Shown piece by piece: positions 1 to 8,299 of a stretch of 17,314 bases of DNA (within the stretch, counting starts at the first letter, position 1; every line of letters starts with the position of its first letter). Made by a program: the position numbers and the translations under genes. The stretch comes from Bacteroidota bacterium. Lineage in GTDB: Bacteria; Bacteroidota; Bacteroidia; Bacteroidales; Rikenellaceae. The notes beneath the pieces are model-generated. The model had not been told where the DNA came from and searched no databases. It saw nothing but the letters and a program-made list of their open reading frames with translations. The stretch lies in assembly GCA_023413645.1 (NCBI GenBank), contig JAEZPN010000018.1, positions 1 to 17,314 on the forward strand. The letters are read 5' to 3'.

Positions 1-512
1 ATAGGCTCCGCCACCTTGCCATACCACAGGATGTTGTCGGCCAGCATCACCGAACCACTACGCACATATCCGCCCTCCATAAGCATATTATAATAGGCGG
101 GGTATTCGCGCTTGTCGCCATCAATAAAGACCATGTCGTAGGTCTCACCGAGCGTAGGCACAACATCGAGGGCCGAGCCTACATGCTGGCGTATGCGGTG
201 GCCATATCCCGACTGCTCAAAATATTTGGCTGCGATATCCTCAAGTTCGTCATCCACCTCAATGGTGTCAATATAGGCGCCATCCTCCAAGCCACGTGCA
301 ATGCTAAGTGCCGAGTAGCCCGTAAATGTGCCGATCTCCAACACTCGCTTGGGGCGCATCATGCGCACGAGCATCTCGAGGAGCTTACCCTGCACATGTC
401 CCGAGATCATGCGGGGGTTAATCACACGCAGATATGTCTCGCGCTCGAGGCGGTGCATAAGCTCATCCTCGGGCTTCGTATTATCCAAGATATACTGTTC
501 TAACTTATCCAT
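1..512 (-). CDS. Class I SAM-dependent O-methyltransferase (family 3), 3' end cut by window
   Basis: Reading down from the ATG at 512-510 gives 170 codons with no stop before the window edge, so the C-terminus is missing. The SAM-binding motif I is visible as VLEIGTFTGYSAL near residue 58, followed by an acidic residue at the end of strand 2 (DTIEVDDE) and the family's VFIDGDKREYPAYY block near residue 130. These are typical of the catechol/caffeoyl-CoA O-methyltransferase-like family, which in bacteria methylates small molecules or tRNA wobble hydroxyuridine (TrmR/YrrM type). The native substrate cannot be read from sequence. It is the last visible gene of the dapB operon, starting 2 bases after the protease stop, so translation is probably coupled. 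Confidence 0.9.
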   Translation of the reverse strand, partial: MDKLEQYILDNTKPEDELMHRLERETYLRVINPRMISGHVQGKLLEMLVRMMRPKRVLEIGTFTGYSALSIARGLEDGAYIDTIEVDDELEDIAAKYFEQSGYGHRIRQHVGSALDVVPTLGETYDMVFIDGDKREYPAYYNMLMEGGYVRSGSVMLADNILWYGKVAEP

Positions 513-514
513 AA

Positions 515-1732
515 CTACTTATATATCAATCGTGAGAGGTCGCTCAAGCAATCTGCCGCGACATCGCATATCTGCGTTGCCGTGATTGCCATAACCTTCT
601 TATACGCCTCCTCCAGAGTGTCAATATCCTTATACAATAAGAAGCTCTTGCCCGCACCCAACATATAGCCCTCGTTTGCCTCCATGGCGATTGCCATCTG
701 CGCCACGAACTGGCGCTTAGCTATGGCGAGGCGGCGGGGTGTGATATGCTCACGGCAGAGGCGGTCCACCTCCCTTTCGATAAGCTCGACACACTGCGCA
801 GCATTGTCGTGGTCCGACGAGAAGTAGATGCCCACGATGCCCGTATCGGAGTATGGTGTATATGTAGCCTCAACGTTATACGAAAGACCATGCTTCTCGC
901 GCAACAAGATGTTAAGCAGCGAGTTAGCCGAGGGACCACCCAGAATATTTAGCGCCAAGGCTAAAGGCAGACGACGCTCATCGCGAATGCCATAGCCGCG
1001 CGTTCCGATGATGCCATGTGCCTGATGCGTATGTCGCGAGAGGCGCTGGTCGAAGGCCTCGTATGGTGCGGGGGCAACACGCTCAAACTCTCGCTTTGTA
1101 GGCGCCACTGAGCCGATATATCGCTCGGCAACACTCTGCGCCGTAGCGACCGAGAAGTTACCGATGGACGAAAAGACCATCTGGTCGGTGGTGTAGGTGC
1201 GACCCACGAACGAGCGCATATTCTCGGTCGTGAAACGCGCAATAGAGGACTTAGAGCCGAGGATGTTGTGTCCAAGCTCCGAGCCCTTGAATATCATATC
1301 CTCGAAGTCGTCATATATGCGCTCCGAAGGTGAATCCTTATATGAGTTAATCTCGTCGGCAATAACCTCACGCTCCTTAGCGAGTTCGCGCTCCGGGAAC
1401 GTGGAGTTAAATATCACATCGCCAATAAGTTCCACGGCACGCGACAGGTCACGGCGCATCACCGTGGCGTGAAGTGTCGTATCCTCCTTTGTGGTGTAGG
1501 CATTGAGCTCGCCACCGAGGTTTTCGAGACGGCAGTTTACCTGGTGTGCCTTACGGCGCGTAGTGCCCTTGAAGAGTGCATGCTCCACAAAGTGCGCTAT
1601 GCCATACTCGCCACGCTGCTCGTCGCGCGAGCCAGCATTGACAACCATGGCGCAGTGCGTAACACCACTACGCACCTGACGGTGTATGCCTCTTATGCCA
1701 TTCGAGAGTGTATATGTCTCAAACTCTTTCAT
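515..1732 (-). CDS. M16 family zinc metallopeptidase (pitrilysin/processing-peptidase type)
   Basis: This is a 405-residue protein if started at the ATG at 1732 (MKEFETYTL). An upstream in-frame start at 1774 exists but would lie deep inside uvrA. The inverted zinc motif HFVEH is at residues 47-51: His47 and His51 bind zinc and Glu50 is the catalytic base. Glu127 in the EREVIADEI block, 76 residues on, fits the third zinc ligand. The length matches the short M16B peptidases that act as dimers, related to mitochondrial processing peptidase beta and PqqF-like proteins. The second half carries the M16 C-terminal-like fold with LREKHGLSYNV. I see no signal peptide, so it is probably cytoplasmic. 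Its start overlaps the uvrA stop by 14 bases. The substrate is unknown. Confidence 0.92.
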   Translation of the reverse strand: MKEFETYTLSNGIRGIHRQVRSGVTHCAMVVNAGSRDEQRGEYGIAHFVEHALFKGTTRRKAHQVNCRLENLGGELNAYTTKEDTTLHATVMRRDLSRAVELIGDVIFNSTFPERELAKEREVIADEINSYKDSPSERIYDDFEDMIFKGSELGHNILGSKSSIARFTTENMRSFVGRTYTTDQMVFSSIGNFSVATAQSVAERYIGSVAPTKREFERVAPAPYEAFDQRLSRHTHQAHGIIGTRGYGIRDERRLPLALALNILGGPSANSLLNILLREKHGLSYNVEATYTPYSDTGIVGIYFSSDHDNAAQCVELIEREVDRLCREHITPRRLAIAKRQFVAQMAIAMEANEGYMLGAGKSFLLYKDIDTLEEAYKKVMAITATQICDVAADCLSDLSRLIYK

Positions 1733-4505
1733 TCTGATGCTTTCGTAAAAATTGACCAGTGTAGCTCTCCTCACACTTTATAACATCTTCGGGAGTACCG
1801 GCAACTACTACCCTACCGCCCTCCGAGCCCGCCTCAGGTCCGAGGTCGATGACCCAGTCGGCGCACTTGATAACATCCATGTTATGCTCCACAACGACCA
1901 CCGTATGGCCGCGCTCGATAAGGGCATCGAAGGCACCCAACAGACGGCGTATATCGTGGAAGTGGAGACCCGTAGTTGGCTCATCGAAGATGAACATCAC
2001 GCGCTCCGAGGACTTATCCTTCGTGAGGAACGACGCGAGTTTAACACGCTGTGACTCACCACCCGAAAGTGTTGAAGAGGATTGTCCCAACTTGACATAT
2101 CCAAGACCCACCTGCTGCAAGGGCAAGATACGGTCAACGATACGCTTGCATGTGCTATTCGCCTTATCCTCGCCAAAGAACTCAACAGCCTCATCCACAG
2201 ACATATTGAGTATGTCGTATATATTCTTATCGCGGTACTTAACCTCCAAAATCTCGGGTTTGAAGCGCATGCCACCACACGCCTCGCACTGCAGCTCGAC
2301 GTCTGCCATAAACTGCATACCCACCTTGATGACACCCTCACCCTCGCACTCCTCGCAACGGCCACCCGGCATATTGAACGAGAAGGCCGTAGCCGCAATA
2401 CCCGTATGCTTCGAGTAGGGCTGGTCGGCAAAGAGCTTACGTATCTCATCGTAGGCCTTGATGTAGGTCACGGGGTTTGAGCGCGTTGACTTACCGATGG
2501 GCGACTGCGACACCATCTCCACGCTCTGCAACTGGCGGATATCGACATCTATGCCATCGTGGTCACCTGGCGTGAGCGTCGTCTCCGAGAGCTTGCGCTT
2601 TAGTGCGGGGAAGAGCACGTCGTCGGCCAACGACGACTTACCCGAGCCCGATACTCCCGTGATGCACGTAAGCACACCAAGCGGAATCTCTACATCTATG
2701 TTTTTCAAGTTGTTATGTCGTGCACCACGCACCCTTACGATACCCGCATGGGCTCTTCGGCGCTGTGGCACTTCGATATTTCGTTTTCCCGTTAGGTACT
2801 CTGCCGTGAGCGAGTTCTTAGCCTCGCCAATCCTCTCCGCGGGGCCACTATATACAACCTCGCCACCGCAAACACCCGCCTCGGGACCGATGTCGACAAT
2901 CCAATCGGCAGCACGCATAACCTCCTCCTCATGCTCCACGACGATAACCGTATTATCCAGGTCGCGCAGCTGCTTCAACACGCCAATAAGGCGGTTTGTA
3001 TCCCTCGGATGCAGACCTATGCTCGGCTCATCGAGGATATACATCGAGCCGACGAGGTTGCTACCCAACGACGTAGAGAGATTTATGCGCTGCGACTCGC
3101 CACCCGACAATGTCACAGAGAGGCGGTCGAGGGTCAAGTAGTGAAGACCAACCTCCATGAGGTAGCCGAGGCGACTGCGTATCTCCTTGAGTACACGCTC
3201 CGCAGTCTTTGTGTCGTGCTCATCGAGTTTAAGTTCCTCAAAGAAGCGTGACAACTCACCAACGGTCATCTGCACAAGCTCGGCGATGTTATATCCTCCA
3301 ACCTTTACAAAGAGTGCCTCGCGCTTAAGGCGGTTGCCATGACACTCGGGGCAGAGTGTCTTACCCATATATCGCGACTTAAGCACTCTATACTGCACCT
3401 TATGTCGCTGTGTATCAACATAGTCAAAGAAGGCATCAATACCATAAAAGGCATCCGTGCCATGCCACAGCATATCGCGCTGGGCATCGGTAAGAGCGTA
3501 GTAGGGCGTATGAATTGGGAAGTTGCACTTTGCGGCATTTAGCACCACATCCTGCTTCCACTTACTCATCGTAACGCCATTCCAGCACACCACAGCACCC
3601 TCGTAGACACTCTTCGACTTATCGGGCACAACGAGGTTTTCGTCGATGCCCATAACCTTGCCGTAGCCCTCACACACAGGGCATGCACCAACGGGGTTAT
3701 TGAATGAAAAGAGGTGTTCCGTAGGACGCTCGAAGATTACGCCATCCTCATCGTAGCGCGACGAGTAGGTCTCCACCCTATCGGTTATGATATGTACAAC
3801 GCCCGAGCCGTAGCCCATAGCGCGTGCCACAGAGTCCGTAATACGCGACACCGAGTCCTGCTCGTGGCTGATGATGATGCGGTCAACGACAATCATCAAA
3901 TCGTCAAGCGACATATCGGCGTTAACCTGGGGCATAAACTCCTCAACAAGCATAACCTCACCACGGTAGCGCACACGGTTGACGCCATCCTCCATAAGCG
4001 TAAGGATGCGTTCAACAATGCCCTCCGACTGCTTCAAAAGCAGCGGTGCTGCCACAACAAGTCTCTCGCCGTCGCTCATCGCAAGCACCCTATCTACCAC
4101 ATCATCAACCTCGTAGCAACGAATCTCAAGACCCGTCGTAGGCGAATAGGTACGACCGATACGCGCAAAGAGAAGTTTTAGATAGTCATAAATCTCGGTC
4201 GTAGTGCCAACCGTAGAGCGGGGATTGCGCGAGATAACCTTCTGCTCGATGGCAATAGCAGGGGCGATACCCTCAATCATATCGACATCGGGCTTCTCGA
4301 CACGTCCCAAGAACTGACGTGCATATGCCGAGAGGCTCTCGACATAGCGGCGCTGACCCTCGGCAAAGATTGTGTCGAAGGCCAATGTTGACTTTCCCGA
4401 GCCCGGCAAACCTGTCACCACGACGAGGTTGTTGTGCGGGATCTCCACATCAACATTCTTGAGGTTGTGCACCCTGGCACCCTTTATGACGATTTTGTTT
4501 TCCAT
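1719..4505 (-). CDS. uvrA: UvrA excinuclease ABC ATPase subunit, first zinc module incomplete
   Basis: The 928-residue protein has full UvrA architecture: Walker A GLPGSGKS at 32-39, ABC signature LSGGESQR at 467-473, Walker B YILDEPSIGLHP around 489-500, then second-half Walker A GVSGSGKSS at 617-625, a second LSGGESQR and FIFDEPTTGLHF. The C-terminal zinc module is intact (Cys717, Cys720, Cys740, Cys743). The N-terminal zinc module keeps only Cys275 and Cys278 (ACPVCEG). The CxxC pair expected about 24 residues earlier is replaced by a YSSRYDEDG segment. UvrA dimers scan DNA for bulky lesions and load UvrB in nucleotide excision repair. The 121-270 region that contacts UvrB in other UvrAs is present, so this is not a UvrA2-type deletion. 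It may be one of several UvrA paralogues. The ATG lies 2 bases after the yigZ-like stop. Confidence 0.96.
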   Translation of the reverse strand: MENKIVIKGARVHNLKNVDVEIPHNNLVVVTGLPGSGKSTLAFDTIFAEGQRRYVESLSAYARQFLGRVEKPDVDMIEGIAPAIAIEQKVISRNPRSTVGTTTEIYDYLKLLFARIGRTYSPTTGLEIRCYEVDDVVDRVLAMSDGERLVVAAPLLLKQSEGIVERILTLMEDGVNRVRYRGEVMLVEEFMPQVNADMSLDDLMIVVDRIIISHEQDSVSRITDSVARAMGYGSGVVHIITDRVETYSSRYDEDGVIFERPTEHLFSFNNPVGACPVCEGYGKVMGIDENLVVPDKSKSVYEGAVVCWNGVTMSKWKQDVVLNAAKCNFPIHTPYYALTDAQRDMLWHGTDAFYGIDAFFDYVDTQRHKVQYRVLKSRYMGKTLCPECHGNRLKREALFVKVGGYNIAELVQMTVGELSRFFEELKLDEHDTKTAERVLKEIRSRLGYLMEVGLHYLTLDRLSVTLSGGESQRINLSTSLGSNLVGSMYILDEPSIGLHPRDTNRLIGVLKQLRDLDNTVIVVEHEEEVMRAADWIVDIGPEAGVCGGEVVYSGPAERIGEAKNSLTAEYLTGKRNIEVPQRRRAHAGIVRVRGARHNNLKNIDVEIPLGVLTCITGVSGSGKSSLADDVLFPALKRKLSETTLTPGDHDGIDVDIRQLQSVEMVSQSPIGKSTRSNPVTYIKAYDEIRKLFADQPYSKHTGIAATAFSFNMPGGRCEECEGEGVIKVGMQFMADVELQCEACGGMRFKPEILEVKYRDKNIYDILNMSVDEAVEFFGEDKANSTCKRIVDRILPLQQVGLGYVKLGQSSSTLSGGESQRVKLASFLTKDKSSERVMFIFDEPTTGLHFHDIRRLLGAFDALIERGHTVVVVEHNMDVIKCADWVIDLGPEAGSEGGRVVVAGTPEDVIKCEESYTGQFLRKHQNERV

Positions 4506-4507
4506 AC

Positions 4508-5110
4508 TTAATAGGCCTCAACAATGGCACCATCAACCTTGCGCAATCTACCGATAAGTTCCTCACTCTCAGACTCGCGCACCAACAAACGCATCTTGCA
4601 TGCGTTGTCGAACTCCTGGCTTGCGACACGGGGCTGCAAGTCCTTAACGATGCGCATAACGTCGTTCATAACGAAGTACGAGAACTCAACATCGACCGTC
4701 ACATCGACCGTCTTCTCGATAATCTCACACTCTGCCAACACCTGCGCCGTAGACTCCTTGTATGCAGCGATAAGTCCTGGCACACCGAGCTTCGTGCCAC
4801 CAAAATAGCGCACGACAACCACAAGACAGTTGGTCACCTCGTTCGAGAGCAACTGGCCGAGGATGGGCTTACCCGCAGTTGATGAGGGCTCGCCATCGTC
4901 GTTAGCCCTGAACTGCTCACCATGGGGACCCAAGCGCCAAGCGTAGCAGTGGTGCGTAGCATCGAACCACCTCTTACGCAGCGCGTCGAGGTGCTCCTTA
5001 ATCTCGCTCTCCGTCTCAACAGGATAGGCGTAGACCAAGAACTTGCTACTTAGCTGACGATAGGTCGTCTCTGCCGCGCGGGCAATGGTTTTAAAGCTAT
5101 CTGATGCCAC
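4508..5110 (-). CDS. yigZ: YigZ/IMPACT family protein (UPF0029 plus DUF1949)
   Basis: This is a 200-residue protein that uses a GTG start at 5110; no ATG fits between it and the lepB stop. The conserved IMPACT-fold blocks are present: SSKFLVYAYPV near residue 21, ATHHCYAWRL at 51-60, DDGEPSSTAGKPIL at 71-84 and the hallmark RYFGGTKLGVPGLIAAY at 101-117. The last 60 or so residues fit the DUF1949 ferredoxin-like domain. Members are small cytoplasmic proteins related to eukaryotic IMPACT, a Gcn2 regulator. A bacterial role linked to translation or nucleic-acid binding has been suggested but is not settled. The gene starts 12 bases after lepB and ends 2 bases before uvrA, well inside the operon. 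Confidence 0.93.
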   Translation of the reverse strand: MASDSFKTIARAAETTYRQLSSKFLVYAYPVETESEIKEHLDALRKRWFDATHHCYAWRLGPHGEQFRANDDGEPSSTAGKPILGQLLSNEVTNCLVVVVRYFGGTKLGVPGLIAAYKESTAQVLAECEIIEKTVDVTVDVEFSYFVMNDVMRIVKDLQPRVASQEFDNACKMRLLVRESESEELIGRLRKVDGAIVEAY

Positions 5111-5122
5111 AATCGCTGCCCT

Positions 5123-6607
5123 TTACTCAATCTTTGTGAAGATACGACTCCAGCGCACACCCTCGCCATCTGGATTGGGGTCGACAGAGAACCAAACAAA
5201 TGCCGCCTTACCCACAATATGGTCCTCGGGCACGAAGCCCCAGAAGCGTGAGTCGAGCGACTCATGACGGTTGTCACCCATCATGAAGTAGTAGTCCATA
5301 AGGAAGGTATATTCGGTGGTCTGCTCGCCATCGATAAATATTTTGCCATCCTGCTGCTTTACAGCACGCTGCTCATATACAGCGATGCAACGACCATACA
5401 TAGCCATGTTCTCTGGCGTAAGCTCGATAGTCTCACCTGCCTTAGGCACCCAGATAGGGCCAAAGTTATCGAGATCCCAGGTTGATGACTCACCCTCAGT
5501 CAAGTGAGGAATGAGCATGCCGAGTTCGTTCTCAGCGAGCTTGCCCGCCTTAACGGGATTCTGGTCTGCATAGTTCTTAATATCAGCATCCATGATAGGC
5601 TCACTGAGGCCGATAGTATGGCCTGTATCTCCGTTTAGATAGTGGTACTGACGTGTTGCTACAGCACGCTCCTTAACGCCGTTGGTGTAGACCACGCCAT
5701 CAGCAACCACGAGAGAGTCTCCCGCTACAGCCACACAACGCTTGATATAGTTCTCCTTCTTATCCAAGGGGCGCACAGCGATAGTAAAATTATCGCGAAG
5801 ATTCTTGCGGCGCTCCTCAACCGTAGAGCCCAACTCATCGTTACGCAACAACTCGTAATAGCTCATTGCTGGCATCTCCATAACAACGGTATCTCCCTCG
5901 GGGAAGTTGAAGACTACAACATCGCCACGCTTAACCTGGTCGGTGCCCGCAAGACGACGATATGAGCGCTCCCAAGCTGTCGAGAACGAAGGTTTAGTGT
6001 CGTTCAAGGGCATGGTGTTATGCACGAAGGGGAACGACAGTGGAGTCATAGGCACACGGGGACCATACGACACCTTGTTTACAAGAATGTAGTCACCCGC
6101 CATGAGTGTGCTCTCCATTGAGCCTGTGGGGATTACGAACATCTGGAACCAATACAACTGGATGAGCGTAGCCACAACCGTAGCAAAGATTATGGCGTGC
6201 ACCCAGCTATAGAGCCACTTATAGATTGTTGTCTCCTCCTTAATCTCGTTCCAGAGCGCATAGCCAAAGACTGCGGCCACGATGAGCCACATAACTATAG
6301 CATCGCTATTCCATCTGAAGGCGAGCATGTAGATAAGTACGCCCAAGATAATAGCAAATACAAAGGCACACCATACGCCCCAAATAATACGCCACCAAGC
6401 ATACTTCTTAGACATCTTCTGGTGCAAACCCGCAATGCGCTTAGAGATGTAGTAGTCGAAGATGAGTGGCAACGCCACAAATAGCGACCACCATGCGCCA
6501 TACCATACGGCAAAGAGCGAAACGACAATCGCCACGAAGCTAAATGCCACCCAACGATTTGTCAACCAACCCTTCACCTGCTCATATATTTCCTTAATCT
6601 TCTTCAT
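5123..6607 (-). CDS. lepB: Signal peptidase I, long Bacteroidota form
   Basis: The ATG at 6607 gives 494 residues (MKKIKEIYEQ); the TTG two codons upstream is less likely. The first 160 residues carry about four or five hydrophobic segments (around 18-40, 40-55, 72-98, 103-118 and 135-160) instead of the usual one or two. The catalytic serine is Ser163 in IPTGSMEST and the lysine base is Lys289 in YIKRCVAVAGDS. Box E is MMGDNRHESLDSRFWG near residues 442-457. The active-site Ser-to-Lys interval of about 125 residues, and a further stretch of about 150 residues between the Lys and box E, are long and typical of Bacteroidetes LepB. The enzyme cuts signal peptides from exported proteins on the outer face of the inner membrane. 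It sits between dapB and the yigZ-like gene. Confidence 0.96.
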   Translation of the reverse strand: MKKIKEIYEQVKGWLTNRWVAFSFVAIVVSLFAVWYGAWWSLFVALPLIFDYYISKRIAGLHQKMSKKYAWWRIIWGVWCAFVFAIILGVLIYMLAFRWNSDAIVMWLIVAAVFGYALWNEIKEETTIYKWLYSWVHAIIFATVVATLIQLYWFQMFVIPTGSMESTLMAGDYILVNKVSYGPRVPMTPLSFPFVHNTMPLNDTKPSFSTAWERSYRRLAGTDQVKRGDVVVFNFPEGDTVVMEMPAMSYYELLRNDELGSTVEERRKNLRDNFTIAVRPLDKKENYIKRCVAVAGDSLVVADGVVYTNGVKERAVATRQYHYLNGDTGHTIGLSEPIMDADIKNYADQNPVKAGKLAENELGMLIPHLTEGESSTWDLDNFGPIWVPKAGETIELTPENMAMYGRCIAVYEQRAVKQQDGKIFIDGEQTTEYTFLMDYYFMMGDNRHESLDSRFWGFVPEDHIVGKAAFVWFSVDPNPDGEGVRWSRIFTKIE

Positions 6608-6631
6608 ATACAAAATCAGTTAATATTTACT

Positions 6632-7342
6632 CTACAACAAGTCATCCATGGTGTGTACACCCTGCTTGTTAGCCAAATACTCACCCGCAACAACTGCACC
6701 CATAGCCAAGGCACGGCGGTTGATGATAGAGTGCTTAAGCTGCAAGAAGTCGTCCACAGAGCTGTAGGTGATGGTGTGGATACCAGGAACCATACCCTCG
6801 CGGAACGACTCAATCTCGAGCTGAGCATCGCCCTCGGGCTTGCTATTAATCCACTCTGTCTTGCGGTCGAGGTTCTCGATAATACCCTCGGCAAGAGTGA
6901 TGGCTGTACCGCTGGGAGCATCCTTCTTCCACATATGGTGTGTCTCCTCGATGCGAACGTCATACTCCTTGTGAGGGTTCATCAACTCAGCAAGGCGCTT
7001 ATTGAGTTTAAACATCATGTTTACGCCAATCGAGAAGTTAGAAGCATAGAAGAGTGCGCCACCCATTGTTGTTGCCTTCTCCTTCATCTCGGCGAGGTTC
7101 TCGAGCCAGCCAGTCGTGCCACACACTACTCTACCACCCGCCTCAAGCACCGTGCGCACGTTAGCTGTTGCGGTGTCGGGGGTTGTAAACTCGAAGCATA
7201 CATCTATGCCTTTGAGGTTCTCGGCAGTAAGTTCGTTGGCATTAGCTTCGTCGATAATAAGACCTACACTATGACCACGCTCCTCGAGTATACGCTCTAT
7301 CTCACGACCCATCTTACCATGGCCTATAATTGCACATTTCAT
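6632..7342 (-). CDS. dapB: 4-hydroxy-tetrahydrodipicolinate reductase
   Basis: The start at 7342 (MKCAIIGHGKMGREI) puts the NAD(P)H-binding GHGKMG loop at residues 7-12, where it belongs. A longer reading up to 7459 would cross the upstream terminator and promoter. Other DapB signatures are VVCGTTGW, YASNFSIGVN and the catalytic block ETHHMWKKDAPSGTA, with the paired histidines and the substrate-binding lysine. The C-terminus has the usual FREGMVPGIHTITY region. At 236 residues it is slightly shorter than E. coli DapB. It reduces hydroxy-tetrahydrodipicolinate in the lysine and meso-diaminopimelate pathway and is cytoplasmic. It is the first gene of the operon, with a GGA-containing ribosome-binding site (AAAAGGAT) just before the ATG. 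Confidence 0.96.
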   Translation of the reverse strand: MKCAIIGHGKMGREIERILEERGHSVGLIIDEANANELTAENLKGIDVCFEFTTPDTATANVRTVLEAGGRVVCGTTGWLENLAEMKEKATTMGGALFYASNFSIGVNMMFKLNKRLAELMNPHKEYDVRIEETHHMWKKDAPSGTAITLAEGIIENLDRKTEWINSKPEGDAQLEIESFREGMVPGIHTITYSSVDDFLQLKHSIINRRALAMGAVVAGEYLANKQGVHTMDDLL

Positions 7343-7371
7343 ATCCTTTTCAAAATTTATATAATAACGCG

Positions 7372-7380
7372 GTAAAGATA
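7372..7380 (-). promoter_or_regulatory. Likely -7 box of the dapB operon promoter
   Basis: On the minus strand this reads TATCTTTAC, close to the Bacteroidota -7 consensus TAnnTTTG, about 30 bases before the dapB ATG. It lies just downstream of the terminator of the preceding operon, where a new promoter is expected. I do not see a clean TTG at the ideal -33 spacing. The same nonamer occurs upstream of the lipoprotein gene at 15876-15884. Confidence 0.55.
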
Positions 7381-7411
7381 CGAAAAAATTGCGAAATATA
7401 GTGACACAACC

Positions 7412-7458
7412 CCAAAACAAAATGCTACTATTTCGATTAAGCAATCGCAATAGTAGCA
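7412..7458 (-). terminator. Rho-independent terminator of the LicD/flippase operon
   Basis: Arms TGCTACTATT (7423-7432) and AATAGTAGCA (7449-7458) pair perfectly. One mismatch follows, then a further 5 bp (CGATT/AATCG), closing a 4-base loop. Read on the minus strand, the stem is followed by TTTTGTTTT. It starts about 20 bases after the LicD stop and ends before the dapB promoter, so it cleanly separates the two operons. Confidence 0.85.
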
Positions 7459-7478
7459 CAATTATTAATAATCAAAGA

Positions 7479-8294
7479 TTATTCCGCCGCATTTTCAGCC
7501 CTAAGAAAGGTGCATTTGGCATTATGCACTCGCAGTTTTTTCATCTCTGGCAGAGCGTTATAATTGCCGAACAACTGCCTTAAGTAGGCATCCGTATCGT
7601 GGGGTGCAGGGAAGGTGTGACCCTCAAATTCTACGGTCGAAAGTGGCATTATGTCCTCTATATGGCGGCATCTCCACCTTGGGCCACAACCGTAGGTGTG
7701 GTTGAGACGCTTAAATGGCAACAACCTCAAAACGGGGCGCATAAGATATACCGAGCCATAGAAGAGCGCCTTATTCGCAGATGTCAACGCACGCACAAAA
7801 CCACTGCTATGCCCCCTCTGAATTCTTAGCAATAGGTGCATACCAACACCGTAGGCAGCATATGCAAAACGAGGGGATGGCTCCAAACAAAATATATCGA
7901 CAAAGAGACCTTTATGCCTATAATTCAAGTTGTTACCCAACTCATCGAGCAAAGTATGCTTATCTCTAACCTTAGCAAAAGGTAGGGGGTAATATTTATC
8001 GTTTTGGCGTGTCTGCAACACGAACTCATCACTCTCCTCGAATACCTCCAAAAACCTATCGTAGTCCTCCTTAAGCATCTCGATATCGAGGTCGTCGTCC
8101 CATGGGATAAAGCCGCCATGACGCACCGCACCCAATAGCGTACCCGAGCTAAGCCAATACTTAATATTATATCGCTTGCACACCTCGTCAATGTGCAACA
8201 ATATCTCGAGCATACGCTGTTGCTGCTTGCGGAGCACGGAGCCTTCGGGGTTGAAGCGCTCACGAAGCTGTTGCTGTATGTTAGCCTCTATCAT
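7479..8294 (-). CDS. LicD family phosphotransferase (phosphocholine-type transfer to glycan)
   Basis: This 271-residue protein has the LicD core: KYWLSSGTLLGAVRHGGFIP from residue 45, then WDDDLDIEM at 65-73, whose acidic residues are the metal/catalytic cluster of this nucleotidyltransferase-like fold. It also has GLFVDIFCLEP at 129-139 and a C-terminal block with FEGHTFPAPHDTDAYLRQLFG. Family members transfer phosphocholine, or related phospho-groups, from a CDP-linked donor to a surface polysaccharide or teichoic acid. It is the last gene of the operon, starting 5 bases after the flippase stop. Its partners (a LicC-like domain, a PLP enzyme and an opine-type enzyme) suggest that the transferred group may not be plain choline. 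No choline uptake or kinase gene is nearby. Confidence 0.9.
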   Translation of the reverse strand: MIEANIQQQLRERFNPEGSVLRKQQQRMLEILLHIDEVCKRYNIKYWLSSGTLLGAVRHGGFIPWDDDLDIEMLKEDYDRFLEVFEESDEFVLQTRQNDKYYPLPFAKVRDKHTLLDELGNNLNYRHKGLFVDIFCLEPSPRFAYAAYGVGMHLLLRIQRGHSSGFVRALTSANKALFYGSVYLMRPVLRLLPFKRLNHTYGCGPRWRCRHIEDIMPLSTVEFEGHTFPAPHDTDAYLRQLFGNYNALPEMKKLRVHNAKCTFLRAENAAE

Positions 8295-8299
8295 AGTCT

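Noticed and set aside
1849..2480. Plus-strand frames opposite uvrA
   Set aside because: They are antisense shadows of a well-conserved gene, with no start signals and no domain.
7343..7459. N-terminal extension of DapB by 39 residues
   Set aside because: The extension would cross the -7 promoter box and the terminator hairpin, and would push the NAD(P)H loop away from the N-terminus.
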